Positions 27,212 through 34,163 of a DNA stretch of 64,000 bases are shown piece by piece. Below the pieces are notes generated by a model. The model made no database searches. It was given only the letters and a program-made list of their open reading frames with translations, and was not told the origin of the DNA. The position numbers were made by a program, and so were the translations under genes. Source of the DNA: Conexibacter sp. CPCC 206217. GTDB taxonomy: Bacteria; Actinomycetota; Thermoleophilia; Solirubrobacterales; Solirubrobacteraceae. Position 1 is the stretch's first letter; every line of letters begins with the position of its first letter. The stretch lies in assembly GCF_030646165.1 (NCBI RefSeq), contig NZ_JAUTDO010000003.1:310001-374000 (forward strand), in the 5' to 3' direction.

Positions 27212-27586
27212 CTAGCGCGGCGTCAGCACCCGGAACATCGCGGTCGCCTTCACGCGGCATCTCTGCCGGCAGGCGGAGGCGACGTAGCGGCCTGGCGTGA
27301 CGTCGCGCTGGATCGCGATCGGCGCGACGAAGGCGCCGTCGGCGTCGGTTCTCGCGGCGCCGATCTTCACCGTCGCGCTCGCTGACGGACCGGCCAGCAG
27401 CACGACGCGTGCCAGCGGCGCGAAGCCGCTGCCGTAGAAGACGACTCTTCCGCCCGGTGTCGCCGCTCGCGGTCTCACCTCCAGCGTGGGTGCCTGCGCC
27501 CGGCGCGCGGCCGGTGCGGCAACCGCGACCGCCGCCGTGCAGGCGACTGCGGCGAGAACGACTGCGACCACGATCCTCCAGCGCAT
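27212..27586 (-). CDS. Secreted small beta-sandwich-like protein, hypothetical
   Basis: 124 aa. MRWRIVVAVVLAAVACTAAVAVAA is a signal peptide or uncleaved anchor. The mature part begins QAPTLEVRPRAATPGG and contains FYGSGFAPLARVVLLAG and AFVAPIAIQRDVTPGRYVAS, a pattern resembling Ig-like/IPT-type extracellular domains in actinobacteria, and a CRQRC motif near the end. The start at 27586 is preceded by GAGGAG, a good SD at 6-nt spacing. No enzyme motif is seen. Confidence 0.7.
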   Translation of the reverse strand: MRWRIVVAVVLAAVACTAAVAVAAPAARRAQAPTLEVRPRAATPGGRVVFYGSGFAPLARVVLLAGPSASATVKIGAARTDADGAFVAPIAIQRDVTPGRYVASACRQRCRVKATAMFRVLTPR

Positions 27587-27734
27587 CCACTGCTCCTCAG
27601 GTTGGTGCTCCGTGCCGCTCGGCATCGTAGGCGCGCCGTGCGATTCGCGCGAGTCGTGCAAGCGCGCAAACGCGCCGGGCCGCCCCACGGATGGCGGGAC
27701 GGCCCGGGTCGCGACGGTGGCCGACCGCGCGGGA

Positions 27735-29027
27735 TCAGCGCGTGCGGCGCACTCTCAACGTCGCCTTCGAGGCGAACTTCTGCGTCCCGAACGCGGTCGT
27801 CAGGCTGACGGCGACCTTGCCGCCTCTTCTCTTCAGCTGTCTCGTCGCGCGCTTGGTCAGCTTCAGCTTCGCGACCTTCGACTTGTTCTGGCCGATGCGG
27901 ATTCTCTTCACCTTCGACGACTTGCCGGAGACCGCCGCTCGCAGCGTCGTCGAGCAGACCGCCGGAGCGGACTTCGGGCAGGCGATCCGCACGGAGGCGA
28001 TCGTCTTCTTTCTGTTGACGGTCACGCGCTTGATCACGGCGCGATCTCTCGCCGTCGCCAGTCGTCTGATTCTGAGGCCGGTGCCACCCGCGCCTGTTCC
28101 GGCGCCCGTGCCGGGCCCGGGGCTCGTCGTGCCGGTCCCGCCTGCGCCGCCCGCACCGCCGGCTCCGCCGGCGCCCGGGGTGACCGATCTGTCGAGGATC
28201 GTGACCGTTCTCTCGATGATCGTTCTCGTGTCGCTGTCCACGCCCGGCGTGTTGCCGACCATGGTGAGGACCGTGCTCAGCGTGGTCGTCAGCAGCGGAT
28301 CGAGCGCGCCGGTCGTGCTCGACAGCAGGTCGATCAGCTGGTTGATCAGGTCTCTCAGCGCCGGCGGAAGGCCAGCGGTCCCGGCGACCTCTCTCAGCAG
28401 CGGGATCAGCGGCGCGAGCAGCTCGCCGGTCGGCTGCCCGTCGGATCTGGTGAGCCCGTCGAGCGCTCTGGTGAGCCCGTCGATCACGTCGATCGGCAGT
28501 CTCAGCAGCCCGTCGATCGGCAACGCCGTCGTCGGATTGTCAGACGAGAGGATGTCGGCGAGCTGCTCCAGCAGTTGCGCGGCCGGGGCCGGAAGACCCT
28601 CGAGCGCGGCGAGCTGGCGCAGCAGGTCGGCGACCGGCGCGAGCAGGCTCGGATCGAGCGGAACGCCCGCTCTGCCGGAGTTCAGCAGCGAGGTCAGCTG
28701 CGAGAGCAGGTCTCTCGTCTGGCCGGGAACGCCCGGCGCCGCGCCGAGCTGGCCGAGGATGTCGGTCAGCGGCGCGAGCAGCTCGCTGGTCGGATCTCTG
28801 CCGCCCTGCAGCAGTCCGAGCAACTGCGTCAGCTGATCCTGCTGACTGCCGCCGAGCAGCCCGCCGAGGATGCCCCCGAGGTTGCCGAGCAGATCGTCCA
28901 ACAGGCCCTGCGTCTGATACTCCGACGATGACGGCGCCTGCGCGGCCGCGATCGCCGGTGGTGCGATCGCCGATGTGGCGAGCACGGCAATGGACACGCC
29001 CGCAGCCGAGCGTGGGAAACGTAACAT
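27735..29027 (-). CDS. Secreted protein with four ~37-residue Leu-rich helical repeats
   Basis: 430 aa from ATG 29027, which has GGGAGG seven bases upstream. Order: signal peptide (1-30); a Gly/Leu-rich segment; three repeats of exactly 37 residues at about 81-117, 126-162 and 201-237, each of the form LLAPL..LL..L...G.P....LL.QL..LL.S; a diverged fourth at about 243-281; a Gly/Ala/Thr linker (285-316); and a basic C-terminal domain with VRIACPKSAPAVCSTTLRAA and LTKRATRQLKRRGG. That last domain recurs, as I remember, in secreted proteins of Thermoleophilia. AGA is the main arginine codon. Function is unknown; a structural surface protein is plausible. Confidence 0.8.
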   Translation of the reverse strand: MLRFPRSAAGVSIAVLATSAIAPPAIAAAQAPSSSEYQTQGLLDDLLGNLGGILGGLLGGSQQDQLTQLLGLLQGGRDPTSELLAPLTDILGQLGAAPGVPGQTRDLLSQLTSLLNSGRAGVPLDPSLLAPVADLLRQLAALEGLPAPAAQLLEQLADILSSDNPTTALPIDGLLRLPIDVIDGLTRALDGLTRSDGQPTGELLAPLIPLLREVAGTAGLPPALRDLINQLIDLLSSTTGALDPLLTTTLSTVLTMVGNTPGVDSDTRTIIERTVTILDRSVTPGAGGAGGAGGAGGTGTTSPGPGTGAGTGAGGTGLRIRRLATARDRAVIKRVTVNRKKTIASVRIACPKSAPAVCSTTLRAAVSGKSSKVKRIRIGQNKSKVAKLKLTKRATRQLKRRGGKVAVSLTTAFGTQKFASKATLRVRRTR

Positions 29028-29205
29028 CCGGGAACCTCCCAATCCCCAGCCCGAGGGCCAGCGGATGATCGTATGGACTGCTTACCCGTCGTTCATCGAC
29101 CAGGAATGCAGTTGCATAAATGTCAGTGTTTGCCGACTGACCCGAATATGCCCTTCGCCGCCTATTGCGCCTGAAACTGCGCACGATCATGGAGGTTTGC
29201 TGAAC

Positions 29206-29231
29206 AAAAACGGCGACCAATGGTCGCCGTT
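29206..29231 (-). terminator. Intrinsic terminator of the thrC-cysO operon
   Basis: Minus strand AACGGCGACCA-T-TGGTCGCCGTT followed by TTT: an 11-bp perfect stem with a T-tract, 27 bases after the cysO stop. Confidence 0.9.
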
Positions 29232-29257
29232 CATGTTTCAGCGTTTTTGAAACTCGA

Positions 29258-29530
29258 TCATCCGCCTGCCACGGCTGGCAGGATCGTGACCTCGTCGCCG
29301 TCGGAGACCGACGTCTCGAGGCCGTCGAGGAAGCGGATGTCCTCCCCGCCGATGTAGACGTTGACGAAACGCCGCAGGCCGCCGTCGTCGGCGATCCGCT
29401 CGCGCAGCTCGCCGAACTGGTCGTACAGCGCGTCGAGCACCTCGCCGACGGTGCCGCCCTCGACCGACGCGGTCGACGCGCCGTCGGTGGCGGCGCGCAA
29501 CTGCGTCGGGATCTTGACCGTGACGGCCAT
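29258..29530 (-). CDS. cysO: CysO-like ubiquitin-fold sulfur carrier protein (MoaD/ThiS family)
   Basis: 90 aa, beta-grasp sulfur carrier ending in VTILPAVAGG, the same C-terminal motif as mycobacterial CysO, where the last glycine is activated and converted to a thiocarboxylate. FVNVYIGGEDIRFLDGLET is also very CysO-like (CysO: FVNIYVNDEDVRF-type). In Mycobacterium, CysO-COSH donates sulfur to O-phosphoserine through CysM and is released by the Mec protease; neither cysM nor mec is in this window. The ATG overlaps the thrC stop by one base (TGATG), and the gene is followed by a terminator. Coupling to a SAM-riboswitch-controlled thrC points to a homocysteine or methionine role. Confidence 0.88.
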   Translation of the reverse strand: MAVTVKIPTQLRAATDGASTASVEGGTVGEVLDALYDQFGELRERIADDGGLRRFVNVYIGGEDIRFLDGLETSVSDGDEVTILPAVAGG

Positions 29531-30774
29531 CAGACGGTAACCGGGGTGGGCGGGATCGTCACGGTCGCCTCGAACGCCTCGTAGGTCGCGTCGATCTCGT
29601 ACGTCTCGAACGTGCCGCGCACGACGTCGAGCGTCTTGAGGCCCTCTCCGGTGATGACGGCGACGACTCTCTCGTCCGGGTCGATGTCGCCGCGCTCGGC
29701 GAGCTTCGCGAGCACCGCCGTCGTGACGCCGCCGGCGGTCTCGGTGAAGATGCCGGTCGTCTCGGCCAGCAGCTTGATGCCGGCGCGGATCTCGTCGTCG
29801 GTGACGGCGTCGATCCCGCCGCCGGTGCGGCGCGCCAGTTCGACGGCGTACGGCCCGTCGGCGGGGTTGCCGATCGCGAGCGACTTGGCGATCGTGTCCG
29901 GCTTGACCGGGCGGCAGACGTCGGTGCCCTCCGCGTACGCGGTCGCGACCGGTGAGCAGCCGGCCGCCTGGGCGCCGTTCATGATCGGCACGGTGCCGTT
30001 GACGAGGCCCAGCTCGATCCACTCCTCGAAGCCCTTCGCGACCTTCGTGAAGAGGGAGCCGGAGGCGATCGGCGCGACGATCCGGTCGGGGACCGCCCAG
30101 CCGAGCTGCTCGGCGATCTCGTACGCGATCGTCTTGGAGCCCTCGGCGTAGTACGGGCGCATGTTGATGTTCACGAACGCCCACTCGTGCTCGCCCGCGA
30201 TCTCGGTGCAGAGCCGGTTGACGTCGTCGTAGTTGCCTCTGACGGCGACCAGGTGGGTGCCGTAGACGCCCGTCGCGAGGATCTTCTGCTCCTCGAGGTT
30301 CGACGGGATCAGCACGTAGGACTCGAGGCCGGCAGCCGCGGCGTGCGCGGCGACGGCGTTGGCGAGGTTGCCGGTCGAGGCGCACGCGATCGTCTGGAAG
30401 CCGAGCTCCTTCGCGCGTGCGAGCGCGACGGCGACGACGCGGTCCTTGAACGAGTGCGTCGGGTTCGCCGCGTCGTTCTTGATCCACAGCTCGCGCAGGC
30501 CGAGCTTCTTCGCGAGCCGCTCGGCGCGCAGCAGCGGGGTCCAGCCCGCGGGCAGCGTGTCGCGCGGCGGCGCCTGCGTCAGCGGCAGGAAGTCGCGGTA
30601 GCGCCACAGCGAATGCGGGCCGGCCTGTATGCGGCGGCGCAGCTCTTCGGCGTCGGTGCCGTCATGAGGCGCGTACGCGACCTCGAGGGGACCGAAGCAG
30701 CGCTCGCAGACGTACTTCGCCTCGAGCGGGTACTCGGCCTTGCATTCCTTGCATGTCAGTGTCACTGGCGGCAT
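29530..30774 (-). CDS. thrC: Threonine synthase-like PLP enzyme with N-terminal zinc ribbon
   Basis: 414 aa, fold-type II PLP enzyme. Residues 5-30 hold a zinc ribbon (CKECKAEYPLEAKYVCERC). The catalytic lysine is in NPTHSFKDRVVA near residue 105, the phosphate loop in ASTGNLANAVAAHAAA and the C-terminal GGVTTAVLAKL motif are present, as in threonine synthases that act on O-phosphohomoserine. ATG 30774 follows the riboswitch terminator directly; the GGAGG ribosome site is in its 3' arm. Because a SAM riboswitch and a CysO-like carrier share the operon, a sulfhydrylation role (O-phosphohomoserine to homocysteine) is an open alternative to threonine formation. The family call is firm; the substrate outcome is not. 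Confidence 0.87.
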   Translation of the reverse strand: MPPVTLTCKECKAEYPLEAKYVCERCFGPLEVAYAPHDGTDAEELRRRIQAGPHSLWRYRDFLPLTQAPPRDTLPAGWTPLLRAERLAKKLGLRELWIKNDAANPTHSFKDRVVAVALARAKELGFQTIACASTGNLANAVAAHAAAAGLESYVLIPSNLEEQKILATGVYGTHLVAVRGNYDDVNRLCTEIAGEHEWAFVNINMRPYYAEGSKTIAYEIAEQLGWAVPDRIVAPIASGSLFTKVAKGFEEWIELGLVNGTVPIMNGAQAAGCSPVATAYAEGTDVCRPVKPDTIAKSLAIGNPADGPYAVELARRTGGGIDAVTDDEIRAGIKLLAETTGIFTETAGGVTTAVLAKLAERGDIDPDERVVAVITGEGLKTLDVVRGTFETYEIDATYEAFEATVTIPPTPVTV

Positions 30775-30777
30775 ACG

Positions 30778-30810
30778 AAAAAAACCTCCGCCGGGTGTCC
30801 GTGGCAGAGG
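30778..30810 (-). terminator. SAM-riboswitch expression-platform terminator
   Basis: Minus strand: CCTCTGCC and GGCGGAGG pair in an 8-bp stem (one G-U) around a 10-nt loop, followed by seven T, ending three bases before the thrC ATG. The 3' arm also supplies the thrC Shine-Dalgarno, so the hairpin could block both transcription and translation. Confidence 0.88.
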
Positions 30811-30829
30811 TCGAGAAGAACCGCCGAAC

Positions 30830-30933
30830 CACATCTCCCAGGCTTGTTGCTTGCCTGATGGAATTGGCACCTTCCCCTTACGGGGGGTTGCCGGGGCTTC
30901 GTCGGGCCATAACCCTCCACCCCTCTGGATGCG
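30830..30933 (-). promoter_or_regulatory. SAM riboswitch aptamer (S-box, SAM-I/SAM-IV superfamily)
   Basis: Read on the minus strand: P1 pairs CGCATC with GATGTG; then AGAGGGGTGGAGGG, the internal-loop signature, GGCCCGACGAAGCCCCGGCAACC, a CCCCGTAAGGGG-type P3, AAGGTGCCAATTCC and a GGCAAGCAACAAGCC P4-like arm before GGGAGATG. These are the conserved SAM-I core elements (GAAGCCCGGCAACC and AAGGTGCTAATTCC types). It is 105 nt long and lies 5' of the thrC-cysO terminator. SAM-I and SAM-IV share this core and I cannot separate them without folding. Confidence 0.93.
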
Positions 30934-30951
30934 TACTGCTATGTGCCAGGC

Positions 30952-30981
30952 AGTATACGCATCGTTGTGACGGAGCTGCAA
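30952..30981 (-). promoter_or_regulatory. Promoter of the riboswitch-thrC-cysO operon
   Basis: Minus strand -35 TTGCAG (30976-30981), 18-bp spacer, -10 TATACT (30952-30957). Transcription would start about 10 bases before P1 of the riboswitch, giving a leader of about 170 nt. Confidence 0.7.
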
Positions 30982-31012
30982 CGCGCTATTCCGGAAATCG
31001 CCTGCAGCCGGG

Positions 31013-31018
31013 TAGAAT
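31013..31018 (+). promoter_or_regulatory. -10 element upstream of corA
   Basis: TAGAAT with TTCCGG 18 bases upstream. It ends exactly seven bases before a GTG (31026) that opens a 40-codon frame overlapping the corA start. The thrC promoter lies back-to-back with it. Confidence 0.5.
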
Positions 31019-31025
31019 GGGACGC

Positions 31026-31148
31026 GTGCCGTACGAGACGACCACCGATCCGATGAGCGACGAGCCGCGAAGTCATGCCGAGCTTGCCCAAGCCCCGCTT
31101 CGCTCGCGCGTCCCGTGGTCGCGGCTCCGCGTCGCTCCCGCCTGCTGA
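31026..31148 (+). CDS. Possible leader peptide overlapping corA
   Basis: A 40-codon frame from GTG 31026 (starts VPYETTTDPMSDEPRSH, ends at TGA 31146-31148) positioned exactly seven bases after a TAGAAT -10 element, the same geometry as other leaderless genes in this window. It overlaps the first 74 bases of corA in a different frame. The corA frame is closed by a TGA at 31057, so this is not a corA extension unless the sequence has an error. It has no recognisable family and may be a leader peptide that controls corA, or chance. Confidence 0.35.
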   Translation: MPYETTTDPMSDEPRSHAELAQAPLRSRVPWSRLRVAPAC

Positions 31149-32073
31149 GCCGGAGAGCACGCAGCCGGAGGTCATCGAGGACCACGGCGTCCGCTGGATC
31201 AACATCGAGGAGCCGCAGTCCAGCCACCGCTCGTGGCTGGAGGAGCGCTTCGACTTCCACCCGCTCGACTACGAGGACGTCTACTCGCGCAACCAGCGGC
31301 CGAAGATCGACGAGTACGACGACTACCTCTTCATCGTCCTGTACTTCCCGCGCTTCGACAAGCAGGTCGGACGACTGAACGCCGCCGAGCTGGACCTGTT
31401 CGTCGGGCCCGACTTCCTGATCACGCTGCCCAACCAGCCGCTGCAGCCGGTCGAGTACCTGTTCGAGCGCCTGCGCACGAACGACGAGCTGCGCGAGAAC
31501 TGGTTCTCCAAGGGCACCGGCTACCTGCTCTACAAGATCATCGACGCGTGCGTCGACGCCTCCTTCCCGATGCTGGCGAAGATGGGCAACAAGCTGGAGA
31601 GAGTCGAGGACGAGATCTTCGCCGGCAATTCGGCCGAGGTCGTGCGCGACATCTCAAACGTGAAGCAGGAGATCATCAACTTCCGCAAGGTCGTGCGGCC
31701 GCAGCGCGCGGTCTTCGGCGACATGGAGCGCACCAAGCAGCGCTACCTGGCCGAGGACATGGACGTCTACTTCGACGACATCAACGACGCCTCCGAGCGC
31801 GTCTGGCAGATGCTGGAGACGTACAAGGAGACGGTCGAGGCGCTGGAGGCGACCAACGAATCGGTCCTCTCGCACCAGCTCAACGACGTCCTGCGCGTGC
31901 TGACTGTGCTGAGCGTCGTGTTCCTGCCGCTGACGCTGATCGCGTCGGTCTTCGGCATGAACGTGCACGTGCCAGGCGAGGGCGCGATCGAGCCGTTCTG
32001 GGTCGTGATCGGCGTGATGCTCGCGGTCGGCGGCGGGATGATCGCGTTCTTCAAGAAGCGCCACTGGCTGTAG
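31075..32073 (+). CDS. corA: CorA-family magnesium/divalent metal transporter
   Basis: 332-aa inner-membrane channel, presumably pentameric. A disordered, charged N-terminus (1-35) precedes the cytoplasmic alpha/beta domain and long helix (YLLYKIIDACVDASFPMLAKM onward). The two C-terminal TM helices are VLTVLSVVFLPLTLIASVF and FWVVIGVMLAVGGGMIAFF, joined by the selectivity motif FGMN (GMNVHVPGEG), with a basic KKRHWL end. ATG 31075 is the first start after an in-frame TGA at 31057. The SD is weak, so translation may depend on the overlapping upstream frame. Confidence 0.92.
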   Translation: MPSLPKPRFARASRGRGSASLPPAEPESTQPEVIEDHGVRWINIEEPQSSHRSWLEERFDFHPLDYEDVYSRNQRPKIDEYDDYLFIVLYFPRFDKQVGRLNAAELDLFVGPDFLITLPNQPLQPVEYLFERLRTNDELRENWFSKGTGYLLYKIIDACVDASFPMLAKMGNKLERVEDEIFAGNSAEVVRDISNVKQEIINFRKVVRPQRAVFGDMERTKQRYLAEDMDVYFDDINDASERVWQMLETYKETVEALEATNESVLSHQLNDVLRVLTVLSVVFLPLTLIASVFGMNVHVPGEGAIEPFWVVIGVMLAVGGGMIAFFKKRHWL

Positions 32074-32145
32074 GTGGCCAGGCGTGCCCGGCAGCGGCGC
32101 GTCCGCGGGCGTAACAGGCCTTCGGCCCCGGGGTACCAAGAAGTC

Positions 32146-33132
32146 GTGACCGCCGCCACCACTTTCGACTCGCTCGAGCGCCTCGCGGAGACGTTCGGGT
32201 CCAAGCAGCCGAGCAAGCGCATGCTGGTGATCGTCAACCCGTACGCGACGACCGTCTCGGACCGTCTCAAGCACCTCGTCGTCTACGCCCTGCAGGGTCG
32301 CTACCAGGTCGACTCGGTCGAGACCGAGGCGCGCGGCCACGCGACGGAGCTGTGCCGCGAGGCGGCGCAGGAGGGCTACGACGTCGTCTGCGCCTTCGGC
32401 GGCGACGGCACGGTCAACGAGGCCGCCAACGGCCTCGCCGGCTCGGGCACGCCGCTGACCTGCCTGCCGGGCGGCTCGACGAACGTCTTCGCGCGGATCC
32501 TCGGGATCCCCAACGACGTCGTCGACGCGACCGAGCACATGCTGCGGATGGCCGACGACTGGAGACCGCGGCCGATCGACCTCGGGATCGTCAACGACCG
32601 CCGCTTCCTCTTCACCGCCGGCATGGGCCTCGACGCCAGCGTCACCCGCCGGGTGGACGCGCGGCCGAGGCTGAAGGCCCGCTTCGGCCCCTGGTTCTAC
32701 AGCTGGGCGGCGGTCTCGGCGTTCAACCGCGACTACGTCGTGAAGCCGCCGAAGCTGGTGGCGGAGCTGCCCGGCGGCGAGACGATCGAGGGCGTCACCG
32801 CGATGGTCCAGAACACGATGCCCTACACCTACTTCGGCACCCGCCCGATCGACCTCGCCGAGGGCGTCGCACTCGACGACGGCACGCTCGCCGGCGTCGT
32901 CCTGAAGCGCGCGAGCCCGCTCGACATGCCGACCGTCACATGGCGCGCCCTCTCCGGCAGCGCCCGCATCGTCGGCCACCGCCGCGTCGCGGCCTTCTCC
33001 GGCTCCGAGGCCGTCACGGTCCGCTCCCGCGACGACCGCGAACTCCCCCTGCAGGTCGACGGCGACTACCTGGGCACCGTCCCCGAGGCGGTCTTCGGCG
33101 TCGACCACCACGCCGTCCAGATCGTCGCCTGA
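32146..33132 (+). CDS. Diacylglycerol/lipid kinase-family protein (YegS/DagK type)
   Basis: 328-aa cytosolic lipid kinase. The catalytic domain shows MLVIVNPYATTVSD, the nucleotide-binding signature CAFGGDGTVNEAANGLAG near residue 85 and LPGGSTNVFARILGIP near 115; the C-terminal beta-sandwich ends PLQVDGDYLG. Members phosphorylate diacylglycerol or other lipids; the substrate is unknown here. I prefer GTG 32146; a longer in-frame start at 32074 adds a basic tail and follows the corA stop directly, which remains possible. The gene is in line with corA. Confidence 0.88.
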   Translation: MTAATTFDSLERLAETFGSKQPSKRMLVIVNPYATTVSDRLKHLVVYALQGRYQVDSVETEARGHATELCREAAQEGYDVVCAFGGDGTVNEAANGLAGSGTPLTCLPGGSTNVFARILGIPNDVVDATEHMLRMADDWRPRPIDLGIVNDRRFLFTAGMGLDASVTRRVDARPRLKARFGPWFYSWAAVSAFNRDYVVKPPKLVAELPGGETIEGVTAMVQNTMPYTYFGTRPIDLAEGVALDDGTLAGVVLKRASPLDMPTVTWRALSGSARIVGHRRVAAFSGSEAVTVRSRDDRELPLQVDGDYLGTVPEAVFGVDHHAVQIVA

Positions 33133-33134
33133 CC

Positions 33135-33183
33135 GAGGAGCGACAACGTGCTGTCGCAGAGCGACAGTAGCTTGGCGCTCCTC
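33135..33183. other. Nested hairpin between lipid-kinase and secreted-protein genes
   Basis: An 8-bp outer stem (GAGGAGCG/CGCTCCTC) encloses a 7-bp inner stem (CTGTCGC-AGA-GCGACAG). It starts three bases after the kinase stop. No U-tract follows, so Rho-type or processing roles, or a protein site, are as likely as termination. Confidence 0.6.
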
Positions 33184-33205
33184 AGATTCCGGTGTGAGAC
33201 GTATG

Positions 33206-33211
33206 TAGGAT
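33206..33211 (+). promoter_or_regulatory. -10 element of a leaderless promoter (secreted protein gene)
   Basis: TAGGAT with a 7-nt spacer to the GTG at 33219 and no Shine-Dalgarno. No clear -35; the nested hairpin lies just upstream. Confidence 0.5.
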
Positions 33212-33218
33212 CGCCCAT

Positions 33219-34163
33219 GTGCGAGCCCTCTCCTCCCTCATCGCGGCCGTCGTCTGCGCGGCCGGCGCCACCGCCGCGCCTGCACTGAGCGCGCCGACGC
33301 CCCAGATCGCCGGCTGCCAGATCCTCCCCGCCACGAGCGCCTGGAACCAGCCAATCACCAGAGCCCCAGTCGCCAGAAACTCCGCGACCCTCATCCGCTC
33401 CATCGGCCTCACCGCCAACTTCCACGCCGACTTCGGCTCCGGCCTCTGGGACGGAGGCCCGATCGGGATCCCCTTCACGACCGTCACCGGCAACCAGCCG
33501 AAGGTCAAGGTCACCTTCGACTACAGCGACGAGTCGGACCGAGGCCCATACCCCATCCCGCCGAGAGCCGCGATCGAGGGCGGCTCCAACGCCGACGGAG
33601 ACCGCCACGTCATCGTCCTCGACAGATCCTCCTGCAAGCTCTACGAACTGTTCGACGCCCACCCCCTCGCAGCAGGCAGTTCATGGCGTGCTGGATCTGG
33701 AGCCGTCTTCGATCTGCACGGCGGTGACGCACAGCGCAAGCGGGGCTGGACCTCCGCAGACGCCGCCGGCCTCCCGATCCTCCCCGGCCTCGCCCGCTAC
33801 GAGGAAGTCGCCGCCGGCGCCATCGACCACGCCCTCCGCTTCACGGCCCCGCGCACCCGCGCGAGCTTCATCGCACCCGCCCGCCACTTCGCCTCCAGCA
33901 GCAACGACGCGAAGCTGCCCCCGATGGGCCTGCGGGTGCGCTTGAAGCACAAGACCAGCCTCAAGGGGCTTCCGCCCCAAGCCCGCGTCATCGCGCAGGC
34001 GATGAAGACCTATGGCCTCCTGCTGGCCGACAACGGCTCACCGTGGTACGTCAGCGGCGCGCCGAGTCCGCGCTGGGACAACGACCAGCTGCACAGTCTC
34101 GACCGCCTCAGCGGCCGAGACTTCGAAGTGGTTCAGGCGCCCGCGCCCGGCGTGACCCGGTAG
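33219..34163 (+). CDS. Secreted protein of unknown function (DUF-type, actinobacterial)
   Basis: 314 aa with signal peptide MRALSSLIAAVVCAAGATAAP. The mature protein has conserved-looking blocks: CQILPATSAWNQPITRAPVA, FHADFGSGLWDGGPIGIPFT, DSDRGPYPIPP-like, DRHVIVLDRSSCKLYELF and a C-terminal KTYGLLLADNGSPWYVSG with RWDND. This pattern is shared, as I recall, by uncharacterised secreted proteins of actinobacteria and fungi-like extracellular enzymes; no catalytic residues are assigned. Arginine is often AGA. The last 31 bases overlap convergently with the 3' end of rel. Confidence 0.75.
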   Translation: MRALSSLIAAVVCAAGATAAPALSAPTPQIAGCQILPATSAWNQPITRAPVARNSATLIRSIGLTANFHADFGSGLWDGGPIGIPFTTVTGNQPKVKVTFDYSDESDRGPYPIPPRAAIEGGSNADGDRHVIVLDRSSCKLYELFDAHPLAAGSSWRAGSGAVFDLHGGDAQRKRGWTSADAAGLPILPGLARYEEVAAGAIDHALRFTAPRTRASFIAPARHFASSSNDAKLPPMGLRVRLKHKTSLKGLPPQARVIAQAMKTYGLLLADNGSPWYVSGAPSPRWDNDQLHSLDRLSGRDFEVVQAPAPGVTR

